Part shown: one piece after another, positions 59,823 to 64,000 of the stretch | Layout: every line of letters begins with the position of its first letter | How positions within the stretch are numbered: position 1 is the stretch's first letter | Origin: CAWDMN01 sp963803155 | Lineage (GTDB): Bacteria > Acidobacteriota > Terriglobia > Versatilivoradales > Versatilivoraceae | Direction: 5' to 3' | DNA length: 64,000 bases | Assembly (NCBI GenBank): GCA_963803155.1 | Contig: CAWDMN010000059.1 | Span: forward strand, 395,057-459,056 | Notes under the pieces: generated by a model | Seen by the model: only the letters and a program-made list of their open reading frames with translations | What the model was told of the DNA's origin: nothing | Databases searched by the model: none | Translations under genes and position numbers: made by a program

Positions 59823-62177
59823 TTGGACTCAGGCAAACTGTCTCCCCGATTCTCCACATATCTGGGCATCTTTCTGACCAGCGCCTCCATCCTCATGATG
59901 GAACTGGTACTGACCAGGATCTTTTCCGTCAAACTCTATTACCATTATGCCTTCATGGTGATTTCGCTAGCCCTATTTGGTTCAGGAGCCAGCGGGGTGT
60001 ACGTCTACCTCTTCCCTAAATTTTTCCGCAATGAAAAACTAGGCAGACAATTGGCCTTGTTTGCCGCGCTTTATGCCCTCTCCATTCCCATAGTTCTTTG
60101 GCTGGTGCTCTCTTTGAATTTTGAGTTTTCATTCAGTCCGGCACAAATGGGAAGAGTGTTTTTGCTTTATCTGATTCCAGCCATCCCATTCTTTCTCGGG
60201 GGGCTTTGTCTCTCTCTGGCGATGACCCATCTGGCGCAGAATGTCAGCCGTCTCTACTTTTTCGATTTAGCGGGAGCGGCGCTGGGATGTCTGCTGGTGA
60301 TCCCCCTGCTTCACTATTTGGGCGGACCCAATGCCATGCTGGCGGTGGCAATTCTTGCTTCTGGCGCCGCTGTTTGTTTTGTCCGGACATCCACGGTGGG
60401 AAAGATTGGCCAATGGCTGCTCCCCGTTACATCGCTCTCCCTGCTGGCGCTGATGCTGATCAACCTCTATCAGCCACTCTTCAAAATTCGGCACGTCAAG
60501 GGCCGGGATGAATGGGGAGTTCTCTTTACTAAATGGAATTCTTTTTCCCGCATCACAGTGGTCCAGGTCAATCAGGATCCCAAGAACACCTGGATCATCA
60601 TGGATGGGGACGCGGGCACTCTCTTGCCGGATTTCAACGGAGATCTGAGCCAGTGGAATTATCTGAGACGATCCATTTCTTCTTTGGCTTATCACCTGAA
60701 ATCCGACCCACGGACTCTGATCATTGGTCCCGGCGGTGGCATTGACGTTCTTACGGCGCTGAATTTCGGAAACCGAAACATCACCGGAGTAGAAATTAAC
60801 CCGATCACCGTCAATGATGTCATGCGCAACTCGTTCCGTCAATTCACCGGCGGTCTCTACTTGAGGCCGGATGTCAAAATTGAAGTGGACGAAGGAAGGA
60901 GTTTTATCCGGCGTTCTGACCAACAGTACGACATAATTCAAGCAACCCTGGTTGATACCTGGGCGGCCACGGCGGCCGGCGCTTTTGCCTTAACTGAAAA
61001 CAACCTCTATACCGTCGAAGCTTTTAAGGATTACTTTTCCAAGCTAAAACCGGATGGGATCCTTACTTTTACGCGGTGGAACATCGATCCGCCTCAGCAG
61101 GACTTGAGATTGGTATCCATCACACGCGCCGCCATGCAAGAGCTAGGCCTGCGCCATCCCGAACGCTCCATGATGATTGTTCGCAAAAGCCGCCAGACAG
61201 AAGCCGTGGAATGTAATTTCCTTTTCAAAAAGTCGGGCTTTACCGACGCCGAGGTAGAGAAGATCGAACAGGTCAGCCGTGAAAACCAATTTGATATTCT
61301 CTATACTCCGCTCACCCGCCCCGACAATCCTTTCACGCAATTGGTTACGGCGGAGGATGTTGGGCAGTTTTATCGATCCTACTCATTTAATGTCACACCC
61401 ACCTACGACAACAGTCCCTTCTTTTTCCACACCATCCGCCTCAACAAACTGTGGAATTCAATTTTTTTGACCTGGGAATCAAAAAAAACCAATGTGGGGT
61501 TGCTGGTTTTGTTTTTGGTTCTGATATTTTCTACTTTGCTGGTACTCTGTTTTATCGTCCTGCCCCTGCTCTGGAGGCAGGGAGGCGCGCTGGAGCAACA
61601 GTCTAAAAGCGCGGGAGTCCTCGCCTATTTTATTGCGCTGGGTCTCGGGTTCATTCTTATTGAGATGACGCTGGTACAAAAATTCATCCTATTCCTGGGA
61701 CCTCCGGTCTATGCCCTGAGCGTGGTTCTATTCTCCACACTGCTTTTCAGCGGTTTGGGCAGCTACTTTTCCTCCCGCCTGGCAACGAAAGTCCTCACTC
61801 GAAACATCCGGCGCCTTTGTACTCTGATTGCGGCATTGGTGCTCCTCTACATCTGGCTGTTGCCCATTTTCCTCTATCGTTACGTCAGTTGGCCGCTGCC
61901 GGCCAAGGCTCTTATGGTTGTAATGTTCTTGCTGCCTATGACTTTCGTCATGGGGATGCCGATGCCGCTGGGGATAACCTGGCTGCGAAGAAATGCCGCG
62001 GGAATGATCCCCTGGGCCTGGGGATTGAATGGTTCCGCTTCTGTCATGGGTTCTATTTTGACTATTGTAATTGCCGTCAATTTCGGCTTTAACCAAGCTT
62101 TGGCTTTGGCTGCTCTCATCTATCTTTTGGCCGGAATATTAATCTCTCGGAAAAAGAGCAACATCGAAATGGCCTGA
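59823..62177 (+). CDS. Membrane-embedded spermidine-synthase-like methyltransferase-fold protein
   Basis: This 784-residue protein has about six to seven membrane helices at the N-terminus (from STYLGIFLTSASILMMELVL). A cytoplasmic SAM-binding domain of the spermidine-synthase type lies at about 280-560, and another six to seven helices follow. The Rossmann part has LIIGPGGGIDVLTALNFGNR, GVEINPITV and the IIQATLVDTWAATAAGAF region with NLYTVEAFKDYF. Whether it makes polyamines or transfers another group is unknown. The start is TTG 59823: a TGA precedes in frame with no ATG between, and GAGGT lies 7 nt upstream. The C-terminal hydrophobic block has GLGFILIEMTLVQKF. It is not in an obvious operon. 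Confidence 0.82.
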   Translation: MDSGKLSPRFSTYLGIFLTSASILMMELVLTRIFSVKLYYHYAFMVISLALFGSGASGVYVYLFPKFFRNEKLGRQLALFAALYALSIPIVLWLVLSLNFEFSFSPAQMGRVFLLYLIPAIPFFLGGLCLSLAMTHLAQNVSRLYFFDLAGAALGCLLVIPLLHYLGGPNAMLAVAILASGAAVCFVRTSTVGKIGQWLLPVTSLSLLALMLINLYQPLFKIRHVKGRDEWGVLFTKWNSFSRITVVQVNQDPKNTWIIMDGDAGTLLPDFNGDLSQWNYLRRSISSLAYHLKSDPRTLIIGPGGGIDVLTALNFGNRNITGVEINPITVNDVMRNSFRQFTGGLYLRPDVKIEVDEGRSFIRRSDQQYDIIQATLVDTWAATAAGAFALTENNLYTVEAFKDYFSKLKPDGILTFTRWNIDPPQQDLRLVSITRAAMQELGLRHPERSMMIVRKSRQTEAVECNFLFKKSGFTDAEVEKIEQVSRENQFDILYTPLTRPDNPFTQLVTAEDVGQFYRSYSFNVTPTYDNSPFFFHTIRLNKLWNSIFLTWESKKTNVGLLVLFLVLIFSTLLVLCFIVLPLLWRQGGALEQQSKSAGVLAYFIALGLGFILIEMTLVQKFILFLGPPVYALSVVLFSTLLFSGLGSYFSSRLATKVLTRNIRRLCTLIAALVLLYIWLLPIFLYRYVSWPLPAKALMVVMFLLPMTFVMGMPMPLGITWLRRNAAGMIPWAWGLNGSASVMGSILTIVIAVNFGFNQALALAALIYLLAGILISRKKSNIEMA

Positions 62178-62267
62178 CCATTGTGGGATCGGAGCCAATT
62201 CGCCATTAAAGCACGGCCCTATGCGGAGCGTCTCTCCTCCACGCCCCCTGTTTGCCACGCCAAAGAA

Positions 62268-62640
62268 CACTCGCTGGCGCGTCGTGCTTTTTTGCTTTGC
62301 CCGGTGGCTTGGTTTCACCATGTCAAAAGCGCGAAGTGATAACGAGCGTTCAGCCCGGTCTTGCTTGACTCGCTCGGCTTTGGTTCAGCGGAGCCGATCA
62401 CTCGCTGGCGCTTCGTGCTTTTTCGCTTTGCCCGGTGGCTCGGTTTCACCATGTCAAAAGCACGAAGTGATAACGAGCGTTAAGCCCGGTCTTGCTTGAC
62501 TCGCTCGGCTTTGGTTCAGCGGAGCCGATCACTCGCTGGCGCTTCGTGCTTTTTCGCTTTGCCCGATGGCTCGATTTCACCATGTCAAAAGCGCAAAGTG
62601 ATAACGAGGGTTCAGCCCGGTCTTGCTTGACTCGCTCGGC
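62268..62640. repeat. 131-bp tandem repeat, about 2.85 copies
   Basis: Units start at 62268, 62399 and 62530, each 131 bp apart, with CACTCGCTGGCGC at the start and GGTTCAGC...GGAGCCGAT at the end. Each unit holds an inverted pair, CTTCGTGCTTTT against AAAAGCACGAAG, with small compensating changes in copies 1 and 3. It occupies most of the 553-bp gap before the fucosidase and has no long consistent frame (131 is not a multiple of 3). Confidence 0.9.
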
Positions 62641-62730
62641 AGCTGAGAGCCGAGTAGTCATTCCAAATTATCGATTCCCTTCGATGGCAAATCGTCCAGT
62701 GAAAAACCAAGGACTCGCGAGGTATAAACC

Positions 62731-64000
62731 ATGTCAAAAAAAAACCTGATGCTTCTTTTTTCCCTACTGATCCTGACGCTGGCCATTTCTCATCCATCCT
62801 CCCCAGCAGCTGAGAAAGACAAAGAGGCGGCTCGTCTGGAATGGTGGCGGGAAGCGCGTTTCGGCATGTTTGTCCACTGGGGCCCCGTCAGCTTGAAGGG
62901 CACGGAAATTGGCTGGTCTCGCGGGCAGGAAGTACCGACGGCTGAATATGACCAGCTCTATAAGAATTTTAATCCAGTCAAATTTGATGCTGAGGTCTGG
63001 GCCTCCATCGCCAAAGCGGCTGGCATGAAATACCTGGTCCTTACCTCCAAGCACCATGACGGATTCTGCCTCTGGGACACCAAACAGACGGATTACAACA
63101 TCACACGCACTCCCTTCAAGCGCGATATTCTAAGAGAACTTGCGGATGCCTGTAAAAGGCAAGGCCTGATTTTCTGCACTTATTACTCCATTCTGGATTG
63201 GTATCATCCGGATTACCCCTTGGGCAGCCCCGGGGGCAAATCAAGGAAATCTTCTCCAAACATGGATCAGTATTGGAAATTTTTGAAGAGCCAGATGGCG
63301 GAGCTCATTCAGAATTATGGGCCGCTCGGAATCCTTTGGTTCGACGGGGAATGGGAAGAACCTTGGACTCGCGAAGACGGAGTGGATCTTTACCGATACT
63401 GCCGAAAATTACAGCCCTCCATCCTCGTGAATAACCGCGTGGGGAAAGGACGCAAAGGGATGGAAGGAGTGACCTCTTCAGGCGAGTTTGGAGGAGACTA
63501 TGATACGCCGGAGCAGACGATTGGCAAATTCCAACAGTCTCCTCCCTGGGAAACCAACATGACCATGTGTGAGCAATGGGCGTGGAAACCAAACGATAAA
63601 CTGAAATCTCTGAAACAATGCCTTCAAACTCTGATTACCTGTGCGGGGGGCGATGGCAACTTCCTGCTGAATGTCGGACCGATGCCCTCCGGTGAAATCG
63701 AGCCCAGACAAGTGGCCCGGCTTCAGGAAATCGGCGCCTGGCTGCGGAGGTGCGGGCAGAGCATCTATGGCACTCGCGGCGGACCTTACAAACCTGGCGC
63801 CTGGGGTGCCAGCACTCATCGGGGAGATAAAGTCTATCTCCACCTTTTTCCCTCGGAAAAAGGGAAGCTCATGCTTCCTGCTCTGCCCTTTCAAATTAAA
63901 AGCTGGAAAACGCTGACGGGCGGCCAGGCTCAAATTATGTCCTCCGCCAAGGGGCTGGAGGTGACAATTTCCTCCTTGTCCGGAGATCCAATTTGCAATG
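62731..64000 (+). CDS. Secreted alpha-L-fucosidase, GH29 (3' end cut by window edge)
   Basis: This frame is open from ATG 62731 to the right edge, giving 423 codons. A signal peptide covers residues 1-26 (LMLLFSLLILTLAISH, then PAAEK). The GH29 text is clear: WWREARFGMFVHWGPVSL, YLVLTSKHHDGFCLWDT, GPLGILWFDGEWEEPW (nucleophile Asp in WFDG), and LITCAGGDGNFLLNVGPMPS. It removes terminal alpha-L-fucose from glycans outside the cytoplasm. The C-terminal beta-sandwich (from about residue 350) is only partly present. Upstream, the 131-bp tandem repeats end about 90 bp before the start. With GH32 and the symporters it suggests use of plant or mucosal glycans. Confidence 0.93.
   Translation, partial: MSKKNLMLLFSLLILTLAISHPSSPAAEKDKEAARLEWWREARFGMFVHWGPVSLKGTEIGWSRGQEVPTAEYDQLYKNFNPVKFDAEVWASIAKAAGMKYLVLTSKHHDGFCLWDTKQTDYNITRTPFKRDILRELADACKRQGLIFCTYYSILDWYHPDYPLGSPGGKSRKSSPNMDQYWKFLKSQMAELIQNYGPLGILWFDGEWEEPWTREDGVDLYRYCRKLQPSILVNNRVGKGRKGMEGVTSSGEFGGDYDTPEQTIGKFQQSPPWETNMTMCEQWAWKPNDKLKSLKQCLQTLITCAGGDGNFLLNVGPMPSGEIEPRQVARLQEIGAWLRRCGQSIYGTRGGPYKPGAWGASTHRGDKVYLHLFPSEKGKLMLPALPFQIKSWKTLTGGQAQIMSSAKGLEVTISSLSGDPICN

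Noticed and set aside
62268..62640. CRISPR array
   Set aside because: The repeat unit is 131 bp and contiguous, with no 20-40-bp repeats separated by unique spacers and no cas genes.
62221..62749. Short open frames in the 131-bp repeats
   Set aside because: They exist because of the repeat; the period is not a multiple of three, so no unit-conserved protein results.

Overview
The window reads as chromosome of a Gram-negative bacterium. It has an outer-membrane-type beta-barrel protein at the left edge, lipoprotein and signal-peptide genes, sigma-54-dependent two-component systems, F-type ATPase and complex I subunits, and secreted glycosidases. A single-gene, ATPase-less duplicated FtsX/MacB permease (the 'ADOP' type best known from Acidobacteriota), an F0 c subunit with a leader peptide, and many palindromic or tandem intergenic repeats suggest Acidobacteriota or a similar uncultured lineage. 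This placement is an inference and is weak. No rRNA, tRNA, CRISPR array or intact insertion sequence was seen.

Layout. 1-5.0 kb: a truncated outer-membrane protein, a secreted GH32 fructan/sucrose hydrolase, a TlpA-like thioredoxin, a sodium:solute symporter and a small membrane protein, which look like a sugar-scavenging group. 5.2-7.0 kb: typA/bipA with a clear terminator. 7.2-10.6 kb: a minus-strand chemosensory set (unknown protein, MCP, CheW). 11.2-19.7 kb: a hybrid PAS/GAF histidine kinase with an NtrC-type regulator, an IS66 transposase relic, and a second hybrid kinase whose two receiver domains both lack the phospho-accepting Asp. 20.0-22.2 kb: an F0-only ATPase cluster (atpZ, atpI, atpB, atpE). 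22.4-27.2 kb: an unknown lipoprotein and an isolated nuoL-nuoM pair. 28.0-36.8 kb: ROK glucokinase, esterase, VOC protein, ADOP permease, a secreted unknown protein, an atypical peptide deformylase, and three long stretches with no gene seen.

37.0-44.5 kb is the metabolic core. It is a minus-strand branched-chain amino-acid operon in the order ilvB, ilvN, cimA (citramalate route to isoleucine), a TIGR00300-type ornithine cyclodeaminase candidate, leuA. A possible leader peptide and attenuator lie upstream of ilvB. Related genes continue to the right: a 630-residue glutamine synthetase, aspartokinase, an aspartate-aminotransferase-like enzyme, leuB, and an ilvC that resembles the fungal/Bacteroidetes type. 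Between them lie a PIN-domain toxin with an unfamiliar 264-residue partner (44.9-46.2 kb) and an NtrC-type kinase/regulator pair (50.2-53.8 kb). The right end holds trmJ, a membrane-embedded spermidine-synthase-like methyltransferase, a 131-bp tandem repeat and a truncated GH29 alpha-L-fucosidase.

The most unusual feature is intergenic. Four elements built from 7-bp repeats (AGTGGTC/AGTGAAT variants) each begin just after a stop codon and run in the direction of transcription. Three carry a second, inverted arm and could fold into long hairpins. Three MITE-like elements of about 190-200 bp, a 95-bp tandem repeat at the ilvN/cimA junction, a 131-bp tandem repeat and a composite palindromic region add to this repeat load.
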